From CAYLMM01 sp964646035 (GTDB lineage Bacteria > Krumholzibacteriota > Krumholzibacteriia > LZORAL124-64-63): a stretch of 22,450 nucleotides of DNA. The notes under the pieces are model-generated. The model ran no database searches. It was not told the DNA's origin and was given only the letters and a program-made list of their open reading frames with translations. Below are positions 14,108-20,725 of the stretch, in pieces (position 1 is the stretch's first letter; each line of letters opens with the position of its first letter). The stretch covers positions 1-22,450 of the forward strand of contig CAZYDJ010000025.1 in the NCBI GenBank assembly GCA_964646035.1. The letters are read 5' to 3'. A program made the position numbers and the translations under genes.

Positions 14108-15573
14108 GCCCACGCGAGGACGGACAGCGCCGTTTGCGCCTGCTGGTCGTCGGCGCCGGCGAGGCCGGCCGCACCCTGGTCGGGGAATTGCGCGACGAAG
14201 GCAATGACCTGGTGCCCGTCGGCTTCCTCGACGACGATCCCCGGCTCCAGGGCACCGCGATCCTCGACCTGCCGGTGCTCGGCGGGATCGACGATCTGGT
14301 CGAGGCCGCGCGTGAATCCGCGGCCGACGAGATCCTGATCGCCATTCCTTCGGCCCGCGGCAAGCTGATCCGCCGGCTGGTCCTGCTCTGTCGCCGGGCC
14401 GGATTGCCGTTCCGCATCGTGCCCGGAATCCGGGCGATCATCGAAGGCGACGTCACTTTCTCGCAGGTTCGCCCGGTCGCCCCGGAGGATCTGCTCGGCC
14501 GCGAGACCGTCACTTTCCACGCCGGCAACGCCGGAGCGCTGGTCGGCGGCCGTTCGGTGCTCGTGACCGGCGCCGGCGGCTCGATCGGATCGGAGCTCTG
14601 CCGCCAGCTGCTGCCCCTGCGGCCGGCGGAACTCCTGCTGCTCGGGCGCGGCGAGAACAGCCTCTTCGAAATCGCCCAGGAACTCGAACCGGTTCGCGGC
14701 GATACCGTGTTGCGCACCCTGATCTGCGATGTCCGCGATCGAGTGCGCCTGGACGTCCTGGCCGGAAGGCACCGCCCCGACCTGATCTTCCACGCCGCCG
14801 CCCACAAGCACGTCCCGCTGATGGAGGAGAATCCCGAAGAGGCGGTAGTGGTGAACGTCTGCGGCACGGCCAACATGATCGAGTTCGCCCGCGCGGCCGG
14901 CGCCGAACGTTTCGTGATGATCTCGACCGACAAGGCCGTGGCTCCGCGCAGCGTCATGGGCGCGACGAAGCGGGTGGCGGAGCTGCTGGTCTCGGCTGCG
15001 GGCAACGGCTCGACCAGGTTCATGACCGTGCGTTTCGGCAACGTTCTCGGCAGCCGCGGCTCGGTGGTTCCCATCTTCCAGGACCGCATCCGCCGCGGCT
15101 TGCCCCTGGAGATCACCGATCCCCGGATGACCCGTTATTTCATGACCATCAAGGAAGCGGTGCTGCTGGTCATCGAGGCGATGGTTCTCGGCGACGCCGG
15201 CGCCACCTATATCCTGGAGATGGGGGAGCCGGTGGCGGTCGCGGACCTGGCCCGCAACCTGTTGGCCCTTTCCGGTTTCGATCCCGACAGCGGCGACGTC
15301 GGACCCGGCCTGGAGATAACCGGGCTGCGGCCGGGGGAGAAACTGCACGAGGAACTGCACGGTTCCGACGAGCGGCTCACCCCGAGCGACAACCCCCTGA
15401 TCCACATCGCGGTCTCCCGCGAGGCGCCGCGGATCGATCCCGACGCGGTGATCGGATCCCTGCTCTCGGCCGCGGTCGCCGGGGACCGCCGCGGCGTGCG
15501 CCGGGCCCTCGCAGAAACTCTCGGATCGGCATTCGATTTCGCCGACCTCACCGTCGAGGGGAAGGAGAAGTGA
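14104..15573 (+). CDS. CapD/PglF-type UDP-sugar 4,6-dehydratase lacking the membrane domain
   Basis: 489 residues. Residues 11-130 form an N-terminal Rossmann domain (GAGEAG 17-22, VGFLDDDP near 39-46, PEDLLGRE 127-134). The catalytic SDR domain follows, with TGAGGSIGSE at 155-164, STDKAV at 274-279 and MGATK at 285-289, the family's variant of the Tyr-x-x-x-Lys motif. This is the FlaA1/PglF/WbpM family (PF02719), which makes UDP-4-keto-6-deoxy-HexNAc, the precursor of QuiNAc, FucNAc or bacillosamine. Usual full-length members have four N-terminal membrane helices before the first Rossmann domain; none is present, since residue 12 already enters the first strand. The product probably feeds the local glycan. 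ATG overlaps the previous stop (ATGA). No aminotransferase or acetyltransferase of the bacillosamine route is seen in the window. Confidence 0.88.
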   Translation: MSPREDGQRRLRLLVVGAGEAGRTLVGELRDEGNDLVPVGFLDDDPRLQGTAILDLPVLGGIDDLVEAARESAADEILIAIPSARGKLIRRLVLLCRRAGLPFRIVPGIRAIIEGDVTFSQVRPVAPEDLLGRETVTFHAGNAGALVGGRSVLVTGAGGSIGSELCRQLLPLRPAELLLLGRGENSLFEIAQELEPVRGDTVLRTLICDVRDRVRLDVLAGRHRPDLIFHAAAHKHVPLMEENPEEAVVVNVCGTANMIEFARAAGAERFVMISTDKAVAPRSVMGATKRVAELLVSAAGNGSTRFMTVRFGNVLGSRGSVVPIFQDRIRRGLPLEITDPRMTRYFMTIKEAVLLVIEAMVLGDAGATYILEMGEPVAVADLARNLLALSGFDPDSGDVGPGLEITGLRPGEKLHEELHGSDERLTPSDNPLIHIAVSREAPRIDPDAVIGSLLSAAVAGDRRGVRRALAETLGSAFDFADLTVEGKEK

Positions 15574-16595
15574 TGATGTCCGTCGCCAAGGACGGGCTGC
15601 GCATCACCAGCTCCGAAACGCCGCCCGCCGGCTGGGACGAGATGATCGCCGGCGCCGCGGGAGCCACCTTCTTCCACACTTCACTCTGGCACGGCTCGGT
15701 ATCCCGCCGGATTCCCGGCGCCGAGTCGGTCTGGATTTCGGCCGAATCCGGCGGATGTCCGATCGGCGGCCTGCCGGCGCTGATAACCAGACGCGGTCCG
15801 CTGCGGATCTTTTCGAGCTGTCATGTCGGCACCAACGGCGGCCCGGCCGTAAACGCATCTCTGCCGGCGGATGAGCGGCGGCTGGTCGCTTCCGGACTGC
15901 TGGCCGAGCTCGAGAGACTGGCCCGCGGACCGGCCGCTGCGATCGGGATCAGCCTGGCCGCCGGCAGCGAACCCGAATACGCCGACATCTTCGGATCCGG
16001 CTGGAAGCGGACGCCGGTTCCGGTGGCGGTGATCCCATTGGACGGCGGTCTGGAGAAGATCGACTCCGACATCCTCAAGATGAATCGCCGCAACGAGCGC
16101 AATCGTTCCCTGCGCCGCGGCTGCACGGTCGACGCCAGCGTCGCGCAGGCCGATCTCGAATCATTCTGGCCGATCTATGTCGAGGCCGCGGCGCGTTGGG
16201 GAGTCGAGCCGACGCCGCGTGAACTGATGTCCGAACTGCTGGAAGCGGCAGAGGGCCGGGTCTTCCTCACCTGCGTGCGTTTGGACGGCGAGATGCTGGG
16301 CGCCCATTTCAACATGCATTTCGGGGATCGGGTGACTGCCTGGATCGGAGCGACCAGCCGCAACCGCAAGGACATCTTCCCCGGCACGATGGTGGTCTGG
16401 GGCGATCTCCAGGAATCCTGCGCCCGGGGAGCTTCCTGCCTGGATCTCGGCGGCAGCGGGGGACAGCAGGGCGTGGAGAACTTCAAGCGGCTGCTCGGAG
16501 CCGAAACCGAAGAGCGGGGATTCTGGTCCCGCACCAGCCTGTTCTGGCGGGTCGCCGGCGCGGGCCGCCGGTTATTGCGCGGGAGAGTGCGATGA
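15573..16595 (+). CDS. FemAB/BioF2-like acetyltransferase-fold protein
   Basis: 340 residues with the layout of FemAB-like and PF13480 (GNAT-fold) proteins. An N-terminal half has FFHTSLWH near residues 29-36 and GTNGGP, then comes a basic helix with MNRRNERNRSLRRG and a C-terminal half with LDGEMLGAHFNMHFG and GVENFKRLLGA, the latter like the family's closing F-K-x-x-F-G. Relatives add amino acids to peptidoglycan bridges or act in exopolysaccharide loci, including exosortase-linked ones; the acyl donor is not predictable. Three starts are possible (GTG 15570, ATG 15573, ATG 15576). AAGGAG at 15562-15567 is 5 nt from 15573 and 8 nt from 15576. The gene overlaps its neighbours by 1 and 4 nt. 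Given its position between a 4,6-dehydratase and a flippase, it may acylate an amino-sugar or glycan. Fold likely; reaction unknown. Confidence 0.7.
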   Translation: MMSVAKDGLRITSSETPPAGWDEMIAGAAGATFFHTSLWHGSVSRRIPGAESVWISAESGGCPIGGLPALITRRGPLRIFSSCHVGTNGGPAVNASLPADERRLVASGLLAELERLARGPAAAIGISLAAGSEPEYADIFGSGWKRTPVPVAVIPLDGGLEKIDSDILKMNRRNERNRSLRRGCTVDASVAQADLESFWPIYVEAAARWGVEPTPRELMSELLEAAEGRVFLTCVRLDGEMLGAHFNMHFGDRVTAWIGATSRNRKDIFPGTMVVWGDLQESCARGASCLDLGGSGGQQGVENFKRLLGAETEERGFWSRTSLFWRVAGAGRRLLRGRVR

Positions 16596-17956
16596 AATTG
16601 CTGCGGACCGGCGGCCAGATTCTCACCAGCCGCGTCGGCCAGGCCGGAATCAACGCCGTTTGCGGTTGGCTGGTGGCCCGCACTCTCGGCCCGGCGGGGC
16701 AGGGGTTCTATAGCCTGACCCTAACGGTCGCGATCTTCATCGCATCGCTCTTCAACGGCGGGATGGGATTGGCCGCGGTTCCGCCGCTGCGGGCCGGCCA
16801 AGTCGGACTGGGCAAGATGCTCAGCGCCCAGCGGCGTTGGATCGGACTGACAGTCGGCGCCTTGATCCTGGTCGCGGTCGCGGCCTGGGCCGGCGGCTTG
16901 TCCGGGATCACGGCCCGCTATCTGGGGTGGGATCCGCTCGTGGCCGCCGGCGCCGTGCTCGCCGCCGCCGCCTTGCTGGCTTTCGACATCTTCTTCTACG
17001 ATCTGCTCGCCATCGGCCGTTTGCTGGCCGGCCCCCTGGTCAATCTGGGCCGCTCGGCCCTGCATCTGCTGGCCCTCTGCGCTTTCCTGTTGGCCGGGGG
17101 ATTGGGCCTGCGGTCGGCCGTGTTCGCCTACGGCGGAGCCCAGGCCGTGGCGGCCGCGGTAGCCTTTTTCCTGTTGATGCGGGAAGCTGTGCGGCGACGT
17201 CCGGTCGAAATCGAGACCATCCCCGCGGTAGCGACCGGCGACTTGATGATTTCTACCCTGCGCAAGGGCTGGGTCGGCCAGCTTTCCGCGGTGGTCTCGC
17301 TGCTGCATCTGCGTCTGGATCTGGCCATAGTCGTGGCCTGGCACGGCGCCGCCGAGGTAGGAGTCTACTCGGTCGCGGTGCTGATCGGAGAAGTGCTTTG
17401 GCTGTTGCCCGGGGCCCTGCAGCCCCTGCTGGTATATTCGGCTTCCGGGCGGGACGCTGACGCTGACGCTGACGCTGACGCTGCCGCTGACGCTGACGCT
17501 GCCGGCGGCGGCGGCCAGGCGGCCCGCGACGAGGATTCGGCCCGCGCCGTGCGGGTGGGCCTGGCGGCGACGGCGGCCGCGGCCCTGGTGCTCGGATTCA
17601 TCGCCAGACCGCTTTTCGACTTGCTGCTGCCCGTGGAGTTCTCCCGCTCGGTGCCCGCGTTGCGGGCGTTGCTGCCCGGCATAGTCGCCCTGGCCGCAGG
17701 GGCCGTCCTGGCTGGCGATTTCATCGGCCGCGGAGTTCCCGCCTGGAACACCCGGGCCAGCGGGGTGACGGTCGTCGTGAACGTTGGTGCGGGATTGCTG
17801 CTGATTCCCGCCCACGGCGCCGTCGGAGCAGCCTGGGCCTCCACGATCGCCTATGTGGTGGGCGCCGCGGTCATGGTGGCGCGTTTCCGCAGCGTTTCCG
17901 GCCTGCCCCTCTCGCGGATTCTCCTCACCCGCGCCGGTGATTTTCGTAAATCATAA
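16592..17956 (+). CDS. Wzx/MATE-like polysaccharide lipid flippase
   Basis: 454 residues, almost all in hydrophobic helices (about 12). It opens GGQILTSRVGQAGINA and has ARTLGPAGQGFYSL near residues 30-43, a typical start for polysaccharide-biosynthesis exporters of the MOP superfamily (PF01943/PF13440). The role is to flip an undecaprenyl-linked glycan to the outer face. Between the seventh and eighth helix or so, residues 288-303 are an Asp-Ala repeat followed by AGGGG; this loop is encoded by a hexanucleotide tandem repeat and has no counterpart that I know in the family. ATG overlaps the FemAB stop (ATGA) and GGGAG precedes it. It is the last gene of the glycan operon. Family fairly sure; substrate unknown. 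Confidence 0.85.
   Translation: MKLLRTGGQILTSRVGQAGINAVCGWLVARTLGPAGQGFYSLTLTVAIFIASLFNGGMGLAAVPPLRAGQVGLGKMLSAQRRWIGLTVGALILVAVAAWAGGLSGITARYLGWDPLVAAGAVLAAAALLAFDIFFYDLLAIGRLLAGPLVNLGRSALHLLALCAFLLAGGLGLRSAVFAYGGAQAVAAAVAFFLLMREAVRRRPVEIETIPAVATGDLMISTLRKGWVGQLSAVVSLLHLRLDLAIVVAWHGAAEVGVYSVAVLIGEVLWLLPGALQPLLVYSASGRDADADADADAAADADAAGGGGQAARDEDSARAVRVGLAATAAAALVLGFIARPLFDLLLPVEFSRSVPALRALLPGIVALAAGAVLAGDFIGRGVPAWNTRASGVTVVVNVGAGLLLIPAHGAVGAAWASTIAYVVGAAVMVARFRSVSGLPLSRILLTRAGDFRKS
17453..17500 (+). repeat. In-frame hexanucleotide tandem repeat (GACGCT)n in the flippase gene
   Basis: Eight 6-nt units run without a break: five GACGCT, one GCCGCT, then two GACGCT. They code for Asp-Ala pairs (one Ala-Ala). 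A GGC-rich run follows at 17501-17513. Copy-number changes would alter loop length by two residues per unit without shifting the frame. Confidence 0.95.
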
Positions 17957-18198
17957 GCTATTGTTAAAAAAGAGATTATGTGGTCGGCTGATTTTTTGGC
18001 CCTTCCCGCAGGGCTGCCGCTGAATCGACCGTGTCCGCGTCCGTAAATTTTTCTCTTCGCCCTGCCGCAATGCCCTATCGCCCGATTCCCCTTTCCCAGA
18101 GCATGAAATCCCCAAATTCCAGATCGCCGATAAGGTCCGGCTGGGGATCTGTCCCGGCGCAGGGGGCGGGCTGGGTGGTTTTTTCCCGGAGTTGTCGC
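17957..18198 (+). other. Non-coding spacer between the glycan locus and the dcw cluster
   Basis: About 240 bp that is visibly richer in A/T and C-tracts than its surroundings, with no coding signal in any frame. It holds a small hairpin, GCCCT/AGGGC (17999-18003 with 18010-18014), with T6 lying before the stem rather than after it, and a second T6 at 18179-18184 without a good stem. I see no canonical terminator and no recognisable RNA gene. Confidence 0.6.
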
Positions 18199-18227
18199 TT
18201 GACACCATTTTGGGGGCCGGGTAAAGT
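18199..18227 (+). promoter_or_regulatory. Strong sigma-70-type promoter of mraZ (dcw cluster)
   Basis: TTGACA (18199-18204, 6/6) and TAAAGT (18222-18227, 4/6) are separated by 17 bp, the ideal spacing. The transcript would start about 18233-18236, right at the first MraZ-type repeat and ~63 nt before the mraZ start codon. Confidence 0.85.
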
Positions 18228-18230
18228 TCC

Positions 18231-18256
18231 GTGGTGGTCAGTGGGGAAAAGTGGTG
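18231..18256 (+). promoter_or_regulatory. MraZ operator: three TGGKG repeats at 10-bp spacing
   Basis: TGGTG (18232), TGGGG (18242) and TGGTG (18252), each preceded by G, lie exactly 10 bp apart immediately downstream of the -10 box. E. coli MraZ binds three TGGGN repeats separated by 5 nt in the same place, so this is very likely an autoregulatory operator for repression of the dcw operon. Confidence 0.85.
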
Positions 18257-18297
18257 AAAATCTTGAAACACCCGTTCAATTCCAGGAAACAGAGGGC

Positions 18298-18784
18298 ATG
18301 GACGCTTCCCGCGACAACGACATGAACGAGGTTACGGAATTCTGTTTTCACGGTTCCTACGAGCGTGCCGTGGATGCGAAAGGCCGTTTCAACCTGCCGT
18401 TCCGCTTCCGTCGCGGCGGAGGAGCCGCCGAGGACGAGCGTTATGTCGTCATGCGGGGCCAGGAAGGGAATCTGGCGCTGTTTCCCCGGGAGGAATGGGT
18501 AAACGCCTTCAACCGCATCAAGCGGCAGAAGGCGTCGCGCGATTGGCGGGCCCAACTGCGTCGTCTCAGCTCCGACAGCTGTGAAATGGCCCTGGACGCC
18601 CAGGGACGGGTCACGGTGCCGCAGGAATTCCTGCGGGAAGCCGGGATCGACAAACGGGTCACGGCGGTCGGCATGGGACATTACATGGAGCTCTGGTCTC
18701 CCGATGGATTCGCCGCCCAGAAGGATCAGGCGCCGGGTCTNNNNNNNNNNGGACCAGGATTTCATGGACGAATTCCTCTTCTGA
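18298..18784 (+). CDS. mraZ: Transcriptional regulator MraZ (interrupted by an assembly gap)
   Basis: A SpoVT/AbrB-fold regulator made of two similar halves, each with the family motif: DAKGR at residues 26-30 and DAQGR at 100-104 (followed by VTVPQEFL). It binds DNA repeats upstream of its own gene and represses the division/cell-wall operon. ATG 18298 follows AGGA by 10 nt and is preferred over ATG 18322, which has no such site. Ten Ns at 18741-18750 interrupt the last ~15 codons. Continuing in the same frame after the gap gives an Arg-rich tail to 18888, whereas the next frame gives DQDFMDEFLF and a stop at 18784. The latter looks more like a normal acidic MraZ end, so the true gap length is probably not a match for ten bases. 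Usual MraZ length is ~145-160 residues, which fits. Confidence 0.92.
18741..18750. other. Assembly gap (10 N) in mraZ
   Basis: Ten Ns, likely a placeholder of arbitrary size. Frame analysis suggests that the reading frame changes across it (see mraZ). Confidence 0.95.
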
Positions 18785-18822
18785 TCGATTTCGAGGCCGC
18801 CGACGGAGCGGAGGCCTGTTGG

Positions 18823-18877
18823 GGGGAAGGAGCCCGGAGCCGCGGACGGAGCCGCGGTTGCGACCGGGGAAGGAGCC
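18823..18877 (+). repeat. GC-rich direct repeats between mraZ and the STAS gene
   Basis: GGGGAAGGAGCC occurs at 18823-18834 and 18866-18877. Between them are two tandem 12-mers, CGGAGCCGCGGA (18835-18846) and CGGAGCCGCGGT (18847-18858). The 137-nt spacer 18785-18921 contains no convincing gene. Confidence 0.8.
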
Positions 18878-18921
18878 GGGGCCGCTGACGGAACGGCGGC
18901 CGACAGAGGGAAGGATCCCAG

Positions 18922-19326
18922 ATGCCGAGAGAGTTGACCCGTCGACCTGACCGCTTCCAGATCCTTCAGGGGGAACTGGGTTTCGACATTCACGAACAGG
19001 ACAAGGTCGTCCGGGTCACTCTCTCCGGTATCCTCGACCGTTCCGGGCTGGCGGATCTGGTCCGCTGCGTTTCGCCCAGGCTGTGCAGCCGGGGGCGGAC
19101 AGTCGTCCTGGACGGTCGCAGGCTCGATCACATCGATTATCGAGCGGTGCCTGCCCTGGTGGCCTGGAACAAGGCCATGCGGACCTTCGACCATTCCCTG
19201 CTGCTGTCCGATTGGAACTCCTATCTGAAGACGATTCTGCTGGTCGGTGATTGGGGAGCCGAGCCGGCGCGGATGCCGGTCCGGCGACTCCGCGGCGGGA
19301 AAGCTGCATCGGCCCGCGGATCATGA
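18922..19326 (+). CDS. Small STAS-domain protein in the dcw cluster
   Basis: 134 residues. Residues ~18-110 follow the STAS / anti-sigma-factor-antagonist pattern: strand-turn VVRVTLSGILDRSG near 31-44, then TVVLDGRRLDHIDYRAV near 61-77 and HSLLLSDWNSYLKTILLVGDW near 92-112. In phosphorylated antagonists such as SpoIIAA the segment after the second strand reads D-S-S-G, with the Ser as phospho-site; here it is DYRAV, so that control is not available. STAS modules usually bind partners (anti-sigma factors, transporters). The gene starts after GAAGGA with a normal gap, and its stop overlaps the rsmH start (ATGA), so the two are coupled. I do not know such a gene at this position in the standard dcw order. 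Domain fairly sure; partner unknown. Confidence 0.7.
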   Translation: MPRELTRRPDRFQILQGELGFDIHEQDKVVRVTLSGILDRSGLADLVRCVSPRLCSRGRTVVLDGRRLDHIDYRAVPALVAWNKAMRTFDHSLLLSDWNSYLKTILLVGDWGAEPARMPVRRLRGGKAASARGS

Positions 19327-20246
19327 CGGCCGCGCCCCACGTTCCGGTGCTGAGGCAGAAGTCGATCGACCTGCTGCGGCCCGAAAGTGGAAAGCGGATC
19401 GTGGACGGCACCTTCGGCTTCGGCGGCCACTCGCGGATGATGCTGGCCGCCGGAGCCGAGGTTCTGGGCCTGGATCTGGACGCAGACGCGATCGCCGCCG
19501 GGACCGAGCTGGCGGCCGCGGAGCCGAATTTCCGCTGTCTGCGCATCTCGTTCCGGGAAATGCGGCGGGCCCTGGCCGAATCGGGATGGGGACGCGCCGA
19601 CGGCATCCTGCTGGATTTGGGAGTCAGTTCGCTCCAGATCGATGATCCCGGCAAGGGCTTCACCTATCGCGAGGACGGGCCCCTGGACCTGAGGTTCGAC
19701 ACCCGCGGCGGAGAGTCGGCCGCGGATCTGATCGCCCGGCTGGAAGCCGACGGAATCGCCGACATCCTCCACGAATTCGGCGAGGAGCGGGCGGCGAGGC
19801 GGATCGCGAGGTCCGTGGTCAGGGCGCGTGAAGAGCAGCCCCTGGAGACGACGAAAGCCCTGCGGGACGCGGTGGCCGCCGCGGTCGGCGGGGGACCCAA
19901 GCTGAACGCGACACTGAGCCGGGTATTCCAGGCCCTGCGGATCGTGGTCAATGACGAACTCGGAGCGTTGCGGGATGTCCTGGCCGCCGTTCCTGATTGC
20001 CTGAGCCCGGGGGGGCGCATCGTGGTGATTTCCTACCACTCTCTCGAAGACCGCACGGTCAAGCAGTGGATCTCGCGCGAAAGCCGCGACTGTCTCTGCC
20101 CGCCGGAAATTCCGGTATGCCGTTGCGGACATCGGCGCACGATGCGGATGCTGACTCGCCGCCCCGCGGCCGCCGAACCGGCCGAAATAGCAGAGAATCC
20201 GCGGGCCCGGAGCGCAAGGTTGAGGGCGGGGGAGAGAATCGCATGA
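19323..20246 (+). CDS. rsmH: 16S rRNA (cytosine-1402-N4)-methyltransferase RsmH
   Basis: 307 residues, the normal size for RsmH (MraW). HVPVL at 6-10, DGTFGFGGHS at 28-37 (SAM-binding), DLD at 51-53 and LDLGVSSLQID at 97-107 are family signatures, as are FQALRIVVNDEL and VVISYHSLEDR in the C-terminal part. It methylates N4 of C1402 in the ribosomal P site using S-adenosylmethionine. The open frame extends back to 19251, but ATG 19323 overlaps the STAS stop and begins right before the conserved HVPVL, so it is the real start. No strong Shine-Dalgarno site is visible; coupling to the STAS gene probably supplies the ribosomes. Position after mraZ is as in most bacteria. Confidence 0.96.
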   Translation: MTAAPHVPVLRQKSIDLLRPESGKRIVDGTFGFGGHSRMMLAAGAEVLGLDLDADAIAAGTELAAAEPNFRCLRISFREMRRALAESGWGRADGILLDLGVSSLQIDDPGKGFTYREDGPLDLRFDTRGGESAADLIARLEADGIADILHEFGEERAARRIARSVVRAREEQPLETTKALRDAVAAAVGGGPKLNATLSRVFQALRIVVNDELGALRDVLAAVPDCLSPGGRIVVISYHSLEDRTVKQWISRESRDCLCPPEIPVCRCGHRRTMRMLTRRPAAAEPAEIAENPRARSARLRAGERIA

Positions 20247-20725
20247 GCACCTGGCGCAACAGACTGCGAACGGTCAAGGCTATCGGCGGCGCCGGAAGCC
20301 GCCGCCCGGTCGGTCCCTGGAGCGGCACCATGGCCCGGTCCCGGCGCCGGGCGGGCAAGGCTGCACTGAAGGTCGTCGGCGCCTGCGTGGTGCTGGCGGT
20401 GGTATCCGGATCTCTGGTCCTGCTGTCGAACACCGTGGTGGTGGCCCGCCAGCAGATCGAATGCCTGCAGTCCGAAAAGGAATACCTCGAGACCAGGCTC
20501 GGCCGTCTCGAGCAGGATTGGAATCGCGCGGTCTCGCGCGAAAAAGTGGTCGCCAGGGCTGAGACGGAACTCGGCCTGATCGCCCCCGACGGGCCTGGAA
20601 CCATGGTGGTCCTGACGGATACGGCGACGGAGCGCCGGCTGCCGTTGTTGGATCGGGTTCTGGCTGCTGTCGGGGGCGGAGGCGGCAGCATAGCTGCGGC
20701 CACCGCCGGGGAGAGCCGGCCTTGA
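20243..20725 (+). CDS. ftsL: Cell division protein FtsL-like
   Basis: 160 residues with the FtsL bitopic plan: a basic cytoplasmic N-terminus of ~40 residues, one membrane helix near 42-62 (VVGACVVLAVVSGSLVLL), then a coiled-coil-like stretch at 64-95 and VVARAETELGLIAP near 102-115, a usual FtsL/septum-formation-initiator ending. A Gly-rich, weakly conserved tail follows. FtsL links FtsB, FtsQ and FtsW/FtsI in the divisome. Sequence conservation of FtsL is low, so its place between rsmH and ftsI is a large part of the argument. ATG overlaps the rsmH stop (ATGA). Confidence 0.8.
   Translation: MSTWRNRLRTVKAIGGAGSRRPVGPWSGTMARSRRRAGKAALKVVGACVVLAVVSGSLVLLSNTVVVARQQIECLQSEKEYLETRLGRLEQDWNRAVSREKVVARAETELGLIAPDGPGTMVVLTDTATERRLPLLDRVLAAVGGGGGSIAAATAGESRP

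Noticed and set aside
17453..17500. CRISPR-like or mobile-element repeat
   Set aside because: Six-base units without spacers in a coding frame; a simple tandem repeat.
17992..18014. Terminator after the flippase gene (T6 plus GCCCT/AGGGC hairpin)
   Set aside because: The T-run precedes the stem on the plus strand, and the stem is only 5 bp, so neither strand gives a canonical intrinsic terminator.
18138..18184. Terminator-like GC stretch before T6 at 18179-18184
   Set aside because: The best stem is GGGA/TCCC (4 bp) and lies too far from the T-run; GGCTGGG occurs as direct, not inverted, copies.
18031..18297. N-terminal extension of mraZ
   Set aside because: It crosses the promoter and operator of mraZ and has no similarity to MraZ.
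18785..18888. Arg-rich C-terminal extension of mraZ past the gap
   Set aside because: It depends on reading ten Ns as exact length; the alternative frame ends normally at 18784.
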